From Diplonema papillatum (lineage: Eukaryota; Euglenozoa; Diplonemea; Diplonemida; Diplonemidae): a stretch of DNA of 64,000 bases. Shown here piece after piece: positions 21,178-31,347 of this stretch (position 1 is its first letter; the number at the start of each line of letters is the position of its first letter). The notes beneath the pieces are model-generated. The model searched no databases, was not told the origin of the DNA, and saw only the letters and a list, made by a program, of their open reading frames with translations. Location of the stretch: NCBI GenBank assembly GCA_030068145.1, contig JAPJBO010000228.1, forward strand, positions 208,306 through 272,305. Reading direction: 5' to 3'. Position numbers and translations under genes: made by a program.

Positions 21178-22006
21178 GCAGAGGTGACGCAGAGATTTCT
21201 CGTTGCAAGAACGTTAGTGTCGAGCAAACGACATCCCTTGAGTTCAGCTCGGGTTCTGTTATTGCAGAAACAAAAACAAATGATTTTGCTAGCGTATTCT
21301 GGAGGAAACTAGCTTCACGATCACATACTAACCGCGGCATACTTTTTGTGCAAGCCCGACGCTGGGAGACAGTCTCGTCTGATGACGCAGAAGCCTTCGT
21401 GCTCTCGCCGTTTTTTTCTTAGCTCTTAGCAAGGTGCAATAAGACCATCCTGTACAGGCATGGAACGACCAAACACATCCACTCCCCGATGGTGCAGATG
21501 AGCTTAATTTGCAACCAACCGAGCTACAGCAGTGAGCCTTGGCCAGTGGCGAACGAGGGTGGCAGGCTCGTCTACAAAGTGTGTCTGAGCCCTTCATGAG
21601 GTAGAGCCGATGAACATGCATGAGCTTCGAGTATTGTCTGCGGGTCATCGCGCCTGTCCCGTGTTCCAGCGAGCATACCTTTCTGCAAAAACCTAGAGAC
21701 AAGTCAATATCGAAAGCCCTGGTGAAGTTCAGACGTGCTAATGACTCGTCAAGCGAAGGACATTTCGTACCATAAACGGCTAACAGGACAATTCTGCTGG
21801 AAATCTCAGCTAGCTTGCCAAGCCAGCATCCCTTCTACCGTGCGCCGGATGGAGCCCTCCCGGACCTTCCCCTGTCACACAGCATCACGCGGCGTAAAAA
21901 GACCAATATCGACCGTCACACAGCATCACACGACGTAACCAGGCCAAATTCGACCGTCACAAACCGCCAAATTCGAGTGTAAGCCTGTAAGGCCACCTGT
22001 TTGTTG
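21178..22006. other. transposon right arm without genes
   Basis: No convincing coding frame. The last 120 bases hold inverted copies of the left subterminal repeats (two phrases of CACAGCATCAC plus GACGTAACCAGGCC). Confidence 0.5.
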
Positions 22007-22369
22007 TGTACCGTACCGTGCCCCGGGGGGGCTGCCCCCCGGACCCCCCATGCAAGCAGTTTGATTTACCGTACCGTTCGGCGGGGGGTGAAGCTCGGAC
22101 CCGGAGTCGTGCGGGTAGGGCCATGTACTTGCATTTTTACTGAAACCTACCTACCGGTAAAACCTGGCGGCGAAGGTGGTCTGTAGGGAAAAAGTCAGCG
22201 AAAAAAAAATTTTTTTGAGTGCCGGAATGACCTAAAAACCGCGCTTCGTAAATTTTTTTTCGCCCCAATTTCCCAGGAGGTTTTGACCATTTCACCTTAG
22301 AGAATCTGGTGTCCACCCAAAAAAAACCTAAAACCCCTGCTTGGCCCTTGGCCCCGAGGCCCAGATCTT

Positions 22370-22633
22370 ATGTTCCACCCTGCGGGGGACAACCGCGACA
22401 GACTTGTCGATGATTCAACCCTGAACTACGACTGGGGCACAGGTTTTTATGCAACAAAACTTTCGTCGAAAGGGGTTCTTGCTGAGACGACTTCATCTGC
22501 CCTTTGCAAACAGAAGTACGCGGAGGCGTTCAAAGAGTTCAGTACGGCGGCACAGGACCTACAACAACAGCTCAGCATTCCGCTTGATTCAGGCCCTTTT
22601 TGGGGGGTGTCCCAGGTTTTACCCGGTTCAACA
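22370..22633 (+). pseudogene. ORF cut by a MITE insertion
   Basis: From ATG 22370 the frame reads 88 codons of plausible protein (DSTLNYDWGTGFYATKLSS, KYAEAFKEFSTAAQDLQQQL) before running into the MITE at 22634. The frame ends 13 codons inside the MITE. The family is not recognised. After the MITE at 23166 I see no continuation in the same frame. Confidence 0.35.
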
Positions 22634-23165
22634 TTACTGGGGGGGGTCGAATACAGGAGGTACCTTGAATAGAAGAGGTACCTTGAATACAAGAGGCATT
22701 TTGGAAATCTGGAAAAAGGTTGGATTTTTCCTTGGTCCGCATAACAGACCTTTTTCGACGGTTTTCTGATCGCGATGAGCTCCGATGAAGAGAACCGTGA
22801 AAAATAGACCCGGGGACCAAGATTTATGTGCGTGGTTCATGGGTCTTTGCCAGATGCGGGGCACCGGGCGTGGAAGCCACAGGTTTTCAATAGAAAGGAC
22901 GGGAATCGACCCACTGGTTGGTGACATTTCTTTGCTGGCCCGTGTAGCAGACCTTTTTCGGCGAATTTGTGCTCGCGTTCAGCTCCGATGAAGAGAACCG
23001 TGAAAAATAGACCCGGGGACCACAAATTGCGTGCGTCTTTCAAGAAGAAGGGTGCTCCCGCGGTTTCCGGGTTTGCGGTACTTTTTCCATTTCTTTTTCG
23101 GGAAAATTGCAGGATCGGCACGCCGAATAGAAGAGGTACCTCTTGTATTCGACCCCCCCCAGTAA
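22634..23165. mobile_element. MITE, 532 bp, 31-bp terminal inverted repeats
   Basis: The left end TTACTGGGGGGGGTCGAATA continues to GGTACC and is matched by the right end in inverted orientation, 30 of 31 positions. Internally it contains a direct duplication: CTCCGATGAAGAGAACCGTG plus the following phrase AAAAATAGACCCGGGGACC occurs at about 22779 and again at about 22983. GGTACC sites near both ends extend the symmetry. No coding capacity. Confidence 0.8.
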
Positions 23166-23312
23166 CCCAATTCCAAGTTTTTTCAACTTTAACTCTAAAA
23201 TACACAGCCGCTGCGCGCACTACAGTATCTCAGCTTCTGTCGAAAACGGTTTACCGGCACCGACCTGTCGTGCCAACTCGTAGCGAATTTTCTGCAACAC
23301 CCGTCATTGCAG

Positions 23313-24782
23313 GGTTATTCGTCTGACATCCTCGATTCTCCGCAGCGGAAAGCGCAGTGTGAGCACCCATCGGAAAGCGAAGAACTTCTGGACTGGGACA
23401 AGGGCCTGGGCTTCACCGGGATCAAGAAAGTCGAGAGCATCACCAGCAGCAGGAGTGTGCGAAAAGGACGGCCCCAAACAAGCCCCCCAATGCCCCGCAC
23501 CGCACCCGTGATCCGCCCCTGGAAGCCAGTCTATGAACTTCGTGGAAAGAAGTCGAAAGCTTTGAAGACGGGGTTTAGGCCAGGGCCAATGCATTTTGCG
23601 CAGTATCACTTGGACCGCATAGGACGACCCGCCTTGACAGCTCGTGTCAGAGACCCAAATGCGGAATCTGCCGCCCGCTCGCCCACTAGACTCGTCAATC
23701 CGCATGCGCCTTCTCCACCTCAAACAATTGGATCAGCTTTAAAAGAAACAACTGTCAAGGAGCCAATTTACCAATCACGTTGTGAGTCGCTTGAGGTGCA
23801 CGCAAGAGACCCAGGAAAGAGCACCTTGCGCGGAGAAGCTGTTCATCAGTTGATGACACAAATAGATGGTCCTGCAACCACATCTTCGTCGTTGGACGAT
23901 GAGCCAGTTGGCAGAAGCAACGAGACAAGACAAAAACGGACTAGTGGCAATGCACACACCGAGGCCATTTTTCGTATAGAGCAAAAAGAAGAAAGCCTCC
24001 GCCCCGTGACAGGCCATGCAACCAACTTTCTCCGCCCGCTGCCGCAACCCAGAAAGCAGGAGCCGCTAACCGATATGCATCGAAAACCTACACATACAGA
24101 GCAATCTGACAAGCAAGCGTTGACTACCTCAGCAGCTAGTGATATCCTCGACCAGGCTTGCAGCATCATTAGTACCCCCAGGAAAAATCGGGAATTACTC
24201 AGTGAGAGTCGTAAAATGTTCTTGATGAAAATTGATAGATTCGAGCACATGCAGGAGCACGGAGTAACCGAGCGTGACAATGACGACGCAGTGAAACTAT
24301 CGTGTGTAGATATGAAGGAAGCGACAAATGCAGACAGTGACGGCACTACATTGGCCGGGCGATCTCTTTCCAGTGTTAAACATGCTTTTGTGCAGACGGA
24401 TCCTAAAGAATCAGATCCGGTTCCAAGACAATCCAACAGCCAACCTACCACGGAGGAGCGCACCCTGCAACAACAGCACAACAGGCACGTGCCACTCTCT
24501 GTCCAAAGGGGCACATCACCAGACCCCCCCGTCAAATCGAAGACGTGTCGCAGTGGTGGCTCGCAACAAATGCTCCACAAGGAAATCGGAGTCCCAGTAC
24601 CTTCGGGTGCGTTAAGAAAAGGGGACGATGGAGATGAGGCATTTCACCGAGCGATTTGCAATGGATTCGTCGCCGACGTGCAACAGCGCCGCCTTGAGAT
24701 GAGTACCCGAGCCGGAGTAAGCTTCGGTAGCTTTCGACAAGCTTTGTTTTCGCCTTCTTTTGTGAATAGCCACCGTAGATGA
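23313..24782 (+). CDS. large disordered protein, function unknown
   Basis: An open frame of about 490 codons ends at TGA 24780-24782. There is no ATG at its beginning; TTGCAG at 23307-23312 would serve as a splice acceptor, and the frame is also open further upstream, so the 5' end is unresolved. Composition is polar and charged, rich in Ser, Thr, Arg, Lys and Pro, with few hydrophobic runs. There are short phrases with Trp (ELLDWDKGLGF, VIRPWKPVY) that could be linear motifs, and a C-terminal segment (DEAFHRAICNGFVADVQQRR) that could fold as a helix. It probably encodes an intrinsically disordered regulatory or cytoskeletal protein. The family is not recognised. Confidence 0.55.
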   Translation, partial: GYSSDILDSPQRKAQCEHPSESEELLDWDKGLGFTGIKKVESITSSRSVRKGRPQTSPPMPRTAPVIRPWKPVYELRGKKSKALKTGFRPGPMHFAQYHLDRIGRPALTARVRDPNAESAARSPTRLVNPHAPSPPQTIGSALKETTVKEPIYQSRCESLEVHARDPGKSTLRGEAVHQLMTQIDGPATTSSSLDDEPVGRSNETRQKRTSGNAHTEAIFRIEQKEESLRPVTGHATNFLRPLPQPRKQEPLTDMHRKPTHTEQSDKQALTTSAASDILDQACSIISTPRKNRELLSESRKMFLMKIDRFEHMQEHGVTERDNDDAVKLSCVDMKEATNADSDGTTLAGRSLSSVKHAFVQTDPKESDPVPRQSNSQPTTEERTLQQQHNRHVPLSVQRGTSPDPPVKSKTCRSGGSQQMLHKEIGVPVPSGALRKGDDGDEAFHRAICNGFVADVQQRRLEMSTRAGVSFGSFRQALFSPSFVNSHRR

Positions 24783-24891
24783 TTCATCGGAGGCCTTTCT
24801 GACGCAGTGCGACTGCACAATTTAGTTTGAGCGATTGCGATCTGACACCGCACAGTTATAAACGGGACGTCCTGAAATTGCTCAGTTCGGA

Positions 24892-25600
24892 AGCAATTTG
24901 CATTGCATGGGATTTCCGATTTCTGTCCCGGAAGTTGTTCCAGAAGACATACCTAGCGACTGTTTGGAGCCACGATTCTGGCACGATTATTGTGAGAATC
25001 GTGCCGGAGTTAGACTATGTCGACATGCCATTGACACCGCAACCTCCTCTTGAGTCTTCTTCGGCTACGAGCCCTCTTTTACTCAGGCTTCTGCAGGCCT
25101 CGCAGGCTACCATCCATGCAGCGAGCAAAGGAACGAATATAGGGATGTGTACCGGTGCCCACTGTGTTGTGTTCAAGCCTCATTCAGGCTTTGTATTTCG
25201 CGCAATCAAGACCTTGAGCTGTATTATAGGAACACTATTCACGGCGTTGTCAATTCACCAGGGATCCGTGTCCCGTTTGGTTATGACTTGACATCTGGTA
25301 TGAAGTCAGCTTTGTCTTCTTGCTGGCCGTAGGAAAAGAGACAATCCAATGTGTCAGCTCGGTTTCTGCGAGAATCACACTTCTCATTGTGTCACAAGCC
25401 CTGTCGACGCACCCCCCTGCTCTAACTCAACGTTACAAAGCAATGGAGCCTATAATGGAGCCTTTCCAGCACTATTGTCATTCCCTGACCTCGTCCTCTC
25501 TTTCACAACTCTGAAACCCCAGAAGGCTGCCCTGTCCAGTTTCGGCATCAACCTCTTGTTCCCTCGCAGGTTAGCATGGAATCGCGGGCACAGATGACCA
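24892..25600 (+). CDS. Cys-rich exon-like stretches, gene or pseudogene, unresolved
   Basis: After an acceptor-like GCTCAG at 24891, one frame reads FPISVPEVVPEDIPSDCLEP and CENRAGVRLC. It meets a TGA at 25051, then continues in the same frame with GYHPCSEQRNEYRDVYRCP and further Cys residues (CPLCC) to 25332. A second stretch in another frame (about 25332-25597) starts CQLGFCENHTSHC. The spacing of Cys/His pairs suggests zinc binding. The in-frame TGA and the frame change mean either unrecognised short introns or a decayed gene. It could be the 3' part of the preceding gene. Confidence 0.35.
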
Positions 25601-25693
25601 TCCTGTAAGAGAGGTCTCAATGGCTAGCGCAGAGAGTGATGATGATGGGGAAACAAAGTACAACAGACAACTTTCAAAGGAAAGCTTGGATAC

Positions 25694-26120
25694 GTGTGCA
25701 TTTCACTCACCAAAGTGCCAGAGAGAACTCAAGAAAGCTGGCACTTTGCGCTCGAAGTAGGGCGGCAGTCAGTTTTAGCGAGCAAGTTACTATCCCCCAC
25801 AGGTTACGGTAAACAAGAAATGCCCTTGCTTGAACAATTGGAGGGATGGTGGCGAGGGGCCAGTGCGAACGGAAACCAGCAAGTGGTCAGCTTTTCAACA
25901 GAGTGCGGCACACAAAAGTACAGATGCGAAACATGGGCGCAGGGGACCGCGTCCAGCGGAAGCCGGAAGCTGCACAGCGAAGTCGGTTTCCTGAAACCTC
26001 CAGACCTTGTCCTCGTTGATTCGTGTTTACGAGCGGAGACTTTGAAATGTACCAGGTATGGTTGTCGTTGCCCAGCCACGAATTACAGACTTCGCTATAG
26101 CCTCAAGATTTATCAATGCG
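25694..26120 (+). other. possible exon ending in a repeat
   Basis: An open frame contains plausible protein (QEMPLLEQLEGWWRGASANG, VGFLKPPDLVLVDSCL) but its 3' end runs into the composite-element tail at about 26125. It may be a 3' exon of the upstream gene. Support is weak. Confidence 0.3.
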
Positions 26121-26124
26121 CGCG

Positions 26125-26275
26125 CGGTAAAGACCGGCGCACAGCGAGACTAGAGTTAACCCTCGGGCAACAATAAAGTTCAGGCGTTGCTAAGTTCGAG
26201 TGATGTTCGAGCGTTGCTAAGTTCCGGTGAAGCAAAGTTCGAGTGATGCTATGTTCAAGCGAATGCACCTTGCTA
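26125..26275 (-). mobile_element. tail fragment of the composite SINE/minisatellite family
   Basis: On the minus strand this is a decayed TTCGCCCGAACTT-type array, then GTTAACTCTAGTCTCG and the terminal hairpin GCCGGTCTTTACCG. That is the conserved right end of the family also seen at 42060-42122 and 60490-60550. Head and body are missing. Confidence 0.6.
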
Positions 26276-26817
26276 CTAGACTAGGTGCCCCCCTTTTGAC
26301 CCCTTTTGTGCAGAAATCCGCTGGGGGGTGACATACTCAAGGGTTTGCAGCGGTCATCTGAGCCCCGGCTGGGGGAGAAGTCCTCAGCAGCCCTCCTAGG
26401 ACACGACCGACCACACCTCAGGGCAGGTCTTCAAGGAAAACGTGCGACTCGAACCGAATTTTGTAATGATTCTAACCGAAGATCTTTACAATGAAAATGC
26501 CGCGTGCGACTCTAACCGAAGATTTCAACGATGCTCACGAAATGCTTTTCCCCCGCTTTTTTCCCCGCTTCCCCTCCATTCTTGTGAAAAGTTCTTTGCT
26601 TGCAAGGCCAGTGACACGGAGGCTAGAGGACCCGCAAGACCCACAAGTGGGGGTCTACAACAAAGTGGCGAAGCAGCAACACGCCCACGAAGGTCGCATA
26701 CCAGGCTTAGTCATCAAAAAATCCTCGCTCAACGTGGAAGAAATAGCTATTTATTCGCCGAGAGAAAAGTTGTTTTGTTGCACGAGAATTTTCCAGATTG
26801 CCACGAGAGCCCGTAGC
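26276..26817. other. no gene seen
   Basis: Short open frames only. A local duplication (GTGCGACTCGAACCGAA and GTGCGACTCTAACCGAA near 26430-26520) is present. The phrase TGACATACTC is shared with 29028. Confidence 0.4.
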
Positions 26818-28588
26818 CACCTGGTCCGGGCTCCTGGGAAAGTCGAAGTTCCCCGAAACTCCCCGACACTTCCCCGAAACTCCCCGATACTCAGCCCGAT
26901 TTTCGTGGGAAAAAGTGGGGCTGCCGGTGGGTGGGCAGGTGTACAGGTTGGTAGTTGAGTGGTATTGTCCTTTGACAGAGTGAGCCGATGCCTCTCATCT
27001 CACCTTTAAAACACGGCTGAGTCACGCATGCTCTTGACAGACGCTAGCGTCCGACATTTCGCACGCGCGTCGCAGTCGTTGGGTGGTATTGACAAGGAGT
27101 TTCATCGGACACTCGGATGAGCTTCGTTACTTCACTGCCGCAGGTTCCCCCCTGCTCTGGGAGGTCCGCTTGGCTGCCTTCGAGTTGCGTTTCCGCGTTG
27201 GTGTTGGTAGTTGAGTGGACATGGGTGGATGGGGGTGGGCAGGTCGATGGATGGATGAACAGGTGGGTAGTTGGGCTGACGGGTGGGTGGATGGGCGGGC
27301 AAGTGGGTGAGGTGTGCAGGTAGGTGTGCAAGTGTGCTTCGGACGCGGCTCTCTTGAGCCGTCCGTGTTCCTTCTCCTCCGATCCTCTTGCTCGGCCACC
27401 TCGACAGCTCGCAGGGCGTTTCCTGCGAGAGAACTCGGATTAGCTTGGACTCCTAGGCAGTTGTTGAGGCATACCCTGCAGCCTGCGGATTCGGAGGGCC
27501 TCAAGGCGAACCAGCAGTTGCTGGAAAACTTGCAGGACCTGCCTTTGGTCCTTGGACACAGGGAGGAGTCAGAACAGGACGCGTCTTGTGCGTGTGCGCA
27601 GGTTCAACCATCACCCGACTCTTCTGTTTACTGTTGCAATCTTCGGTACCACGAGTTTGCCATTCCTCTGTCAAACTCTCCAATTCCCTCTTGTGGGCAA
27701 GAAGTATTCGCGCCCGCCCTCTCCCGATGACTTTCCCACTTCTGACCACGCTGCAGCAGTCACGTGTAAACACGGGCAGACCCAGTGGTCCCCCATCTGG
27801 TCCCGAACGACGAGCACCGCTCCTGCACCCGAGTTTAGCCTTCGATGTTTGGAAGCCGCATCGGAAACAATGGGTCAACCCATCCCGGAATTCTGAATTT
27901 GCGGTTGAAGAAGTGTCCACTTCGGAGTCCACGTTCACTTATGTGGGGAGTTGTAGAGTACGGGAGGAACCGGAAATCTCCGGAAAGATGGTACCCGCAT
28001 TCCAACTCGTCTCGGGAAAGGTCAGTCGACGACCGTATGCAGGTGGGTGGAGGCCCTGGGACTGCGAAGGCGTGACCACCCCATAAGGAGGACTCTCTAT
28101 CTTGCGTTATCTCTCTGTCCCAGTCGCCATAGCAACCTTATCCTCGCCAAGCATCATCCTGCAACTCTGCTTCCAGGATACTCCTCGCTCGAATTGCCGT
28201 CTTCGACCGTAACTGCCCCTGGTCCTGGTGGTTAGGGCTAGCATGCAAAGAGCCTGTGGCGATATTCTGCATCTGCTCTCTTTCGTGACTACCTCCGTGC
28301 TACCTCTCTTCGTCACTGGTACCTTACCTTGCACCTCTGCCCGCCATGGAGTGCACGTCTCTGTCTTCGATGATGGCGAGTCCTTACGCCGCCGCTTCGT
28401 TGCAGCAGCCGTCCTAGTGTCGTCGCCTTCTGCGGCGTTCTCGATGGCGGCGTTGGCGCCGGTGGTCGCTTCGGGCGCGAAGGCCCGCGCTTCCGTCTCT
28501 TCGCCGCCGACTCCGCACATCGGCATATCGTGCTGCAGGCATCCGTGGTGTGCGTTCCTGCAGCATTCCGCGATCGTCTTGCACGTCC
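26818..28588 (+). mobile_element. second, truncated copy of the 12764-15104 element
   Basis: Begins at the inner part of the left terminus (CCACCTGGTCCGGGCTCCTG) and follows the first copy through the GT-rich stretch, the CTTCGGACGCGGCTCTCTTG phrase and the GTCGACGACCGTATGCAGGT phrase up to CTTGCACGTCCCGC at about 28588. Homology then stops and the right terminus is missing. Indels relative to copy one include an insertion near 26970-27200. The best-conserved frame between copies, ending WRPWDCEGVTTP and a stop near 28086, has no recognised function. Confidence 0.7.
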
Positions 28589-28749
28589 CGCACCGCTATG
28601 CTCATGCCGTTTCGTACTTGGCCTGGCTTGCCATGCTCAGAAGCTCGTCCTCACTCGTTTTTGCAGCCATGGTAGCGACATCCTTCCCCGTTTTTGGCAG
28701 TTTTTCACCCCTTCCTGGTCGTGGACCATGGGAAACTCAAAGTGCCTAC

Positions 28750-28810
28750 ACGTCAGAAAAGTCCGCCCACACGTTAGAAAAGTCCGCCTACACGTTAGAA
28801 AAGTACGCCA
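28750..28810 (+). repeat. short tandem repeat, about 21-bp units
   Basis: Three diverged copies of CGTTAGAAAAGTCCGCC in a row. Downstream to 29087 I see no gene. Confidence 0.7.
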
Positions 28811-29087
28811 AGAGCAGTGTAGAAAAGTCAGCGGACAGACACAGTAAAAAATCTTTCCGGCCATGCTACAGACTTTTAAACCATGAATCTCCCGAACAAT
28901 TGATTTTCCCGAATTCCGGGGATTAGAATAATCCCTGGAAAAACCCCCACAAAAAAATCCGCTGCGCGCGGCCGGACCCGGACAACACACTGGCAAGACC
29001 TTGAGTATGTCACAGGCCTTGGGGGCTGACATACTCCAGGGGGTTTGGGGGGGGTGCCATGTCCACGGGGGAGGGTAGGTATGCAAT

Positions 29088-29385
29088 ATTAAATTACGCT
29101 CCTTCGAGGGGTCTCTCGGTGCCATCGTTCCCGACTCGTCCCGCTGAATTTAACGTACATTTAATGCTGCATTCGCCCAAACAGTTTCGGTGGTTACGAT
29201 CCTTAGCTGGCCTGCTAAATCTGTGGGACAGAGCCGACGGCGAAGACGGGACAGGCTCTGTGACGGGGGCGGCAGGTGCGCAACCGTGGCCGTTAGTCTA
29301 ACACACGGAGTTCAGTTGGCGGCGCGCAAGCTTGCGTTTGCTGGCCGATCGTGCCATTCACCTCACGTGTCCATTGGACTGTCCC
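29088..29385 (-). repeat. Element 2 split repeat B2
   Basis: 298 bases starting (plus strand) ATTAAATTACGCTCCTTCGA and matching 30901-31198 with a few substitutions, for example GCCATCG against GCCGTCG. It forms the 3' end of the element. Confidence 0.9.
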
Positions 29386-29504
29386 TCCGCCGAGTCGGCC
29401 CTAGCAAGCCAGGGAACGCAACCTCGTCTGGGGTTCCCGGGGGAAAGCCCCAGGCACTGCCGAGGGCGCGGGGGGGGCTGGGGAGCGGAAGCCATACTCG
29501 CTGG

Positions 29505-30800
29505 TCAGCCCGCCCGGACCCTCGCCGTGTACATATGGGCTAGAGAGACAGGATTGTAAAAACGAACCGCCTCGACGCAGTCCGGGTCCCTGAGGACCTT
29601 GTCGCCGTAGTAGGTGACCATGCTGTCCGCGGACCAGTCGCCCATTTTTTTCACTTGCATGGGGTCCATGCCCGCCTTCAGGAGGGTACAGCAGCCCCCT
29701 ATTCTGGCGCTGTGGGTGACGAAGGCCGCTCTGCTCCTCCCTGCGGGGCGACTTTCGTTGAGGCACGACAGGATCCCTGGCTTCCCCGCGCCGCCTAGGG
29801 CCTCCCTGAAGGAAGGGTACGTGACGTACGGGCACAGCAGGGCCTTGTCGCCCGCCATTCCCTTCAGCTGCGTGAAAACTGCCACCGGGCAGTACCTGAC
29901 TTCACGTGGAACGCCGTCGGGCGCTTCCGGAAGGCACAGCGGAGGCACCAGCTCGACCCTTTCGAACGTGAGGTGTCTGCTGCACCTGCCCCGTGCTTTC
30001 GACACCCCCCATTCCACCTTCACCTTGCCCTCGCTGACATGGACCTGGTCCGTCCGCACCGACTGCATGCTGGAGGTCCTGAGGAGCGTGAAGTGCTCCC
30101 CCAGAAGCTGCAGAGCCGCCCGGTACGCCCCGACCGTCCGGACTCGGCCAAAAATCACCCTGAACTGGGCCAAGCCAAGGGGCTCTCCGCTCTCGGGATC
30201 AGGCGACTCCCTCTTGAGCCCCTTGAGGATTCTGCCGACGTCGCCCGCCGGGTCGTCGAGCACCCAACCGGCCCTGGCATTCTCCGACACGATCGCGCTG
30301 ATCATGCCACTCGGCGCCTTGTACCCGTCCATGAGCAGCAGATACCCCGCGAACGTTTCAAGCCTCCGCACCGTCGTCGGATAGGGCGGAACGCCCTTGC
30401 CCTCGCACCACTCCCTGTACACGACGGTGTTCGAGCTATAGGTCCGTTTGGTCCCCTCGGTCGTGTAGCGGGATCGCATGTGGGCGCGGGCCTCCTCCTC
30501 CGAGCTCTTCTCCAAGGTCCGCTTCAGCGCCCGCTGACGCGTCGTCTCCCGCTTCCCAGCTGGCCGCCCCTCGGGCCCCCCTGGAGACGGCTCCGAACCC
30601 CTCGCCCTCAGCAGATGCTGCAGGCGCCCGAACAGCTGAACGCCCGAGGGGTCGGCCGGGGGGTTCACCAGCGCCCACATCTGCATCCTTCCCACGGCCC
30701 CGGAGGACGTGTGCTCCGGAAGGCCCGCAAGATACCCGGTCACCTTGCGCCACTCGTCGACCGAGAACGAACCCTCCAAGCCGGCTAGTCCTTGCACCAT
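29505..30800 (-). CDS. Element 2 tyrosine recombinase
   Basis: 431 codons from ATG at 30800, just inside repeat A2, to a stop at 29505. The N-terminal half includes a SAM-like DNA-binding region (KRTYSSNTVVYREWCEG, TVRRLETFAGYLLLMDG). Catalytic residues follow: Arg in EHFTLLRTSSM, His-x-x-Arg in THSARIGG (about 29700), Trp in KKMGDWSAD and Tyr in MVTYYGD (about 29602). It should integrate or excise the circular DNA form at the ATTAAAT core. Repeat A2 directly upstream may supply its promoter and leader, giving it separate expression from gag and RT. Confidence 0.9.
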   Translation of the reverse strand: MVQGLAGLEGSFSVDEWRKVTGYLAGLPEHTSSGAVGRMQMWALVNPPADPSGVQLFGRLQHLLRARGSEPSPGGPEGRPAGKRETTRQRALKRTLEKSSEEEARAHMRSRYTTEGTKRTYSSNTVVYREWCEGKGVPPYPTTVRRLETFAGYLLLMDGYKAPSGMISAIVSENARAGWVLDDPAGDVGRILKGLKRESPDPESGEPLGLAQFRVIFGRVRTVGAYRAALQLLGEHFTLLRTSSMQSVRTDQVHVSEGKVKVEWGVSKARGRCSRHLTFERVELVPPLCLPEAPDGVPREVRYCPVAVFTQLKGMAGDKALLCPYVTYPSFREALGGAGKPGILSCLNESRPAGRSRAAFVTHSARIGGCCTLLKAGMDPMQVKKMGDWSADSMVTYYGDKVLRDPDCVEAVRFYNPVSLAHMYTARVRAG

Positions 30801-30824
30801 ATTCTCTGGGGCTGGGCGGGCGGG

Positions 30825-31198
30825 AAGAAATATTGTGTCCTGTTTGGTAGATTTCGTTCTCTGCCGGGGCTTGCTCGAAATTAGCTGGCATTAAACTTCC
30901 ATTAAATTACGCTCCTTCGAGGGGTCTCTCGGTGCCGTCGTTCCCGACTCGTCCCGCTGAATTTAACGTACATTTAATGCTGCATTCGCCCAAACAGTTT
31001 CGGTGGTTACGATCCTTAGCTGGCCTGCTAAATCTGTGGGACAGAGCCGACGGCGAAGACGGGACGGGCTCTGTGACGGGGGCGGCAGGTGCGCAACCGT
31101 GGCCGTTAGTCTAACACACGGAGTTCAGTTGGCGGCGCGCAAGCTTGCGTTTGCTGGCCGATCGTGCCATTCACCTCACGTGTCCATTGGACTGTCCC
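30825..31198 (-). repeat. Element 2 internal junction B1-A2
   Basis: A2 is 30825-30900 and B1 is 30901-31198; they abut at ATTAAAT (30901-30907). On the minus strand the A repeat contains a short frame starting MPANFEQAPAENEIYQTGHN that is also present in A1. Confidence 0.9.
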
Positions 31199-31347
31199 AA
31201 TGGCGCTTATCCCAATGGACCTTGGCGCGGCGCGCGACGGTGGGCTGAGGGGGGGAAGCACAGAACGGGAGCTAGACTCGCCCACTGCCTCTTCCTCTCG
31301 CCGCCCGGGACGCGGAAGCGCCGCCGGAACTTAGTCTGCGGTCGGCC

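Larger units (their letters stand above)
15532..22104 (+). mobile_element. DNA transposon with nested GC-hairpin ends and hAT-type transposase
   Basis: Each end carries a GGGGGGTCCGGGGGGC...GCCCCCCGG hairpin followed by ACGGTACGGTACA. Left copies lie at 15532-15577 and 16260-16305, right copies (inverted) at 22007-22049 and, eroded, at 22066-22104. The outer left copy and outer right copy share the spacer GGCGAACGGTACGG, so the ends form two nested pairs. Tandem motifs inside the left end (15640-16078) reappear inverted inside the right end (about 21885-21980). Cargo is a 62-bp minisatellite, a 240-bp triplicated repeat and a hAT transposase. I could not identify a target-site duplication. 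Confidence 0.65.
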
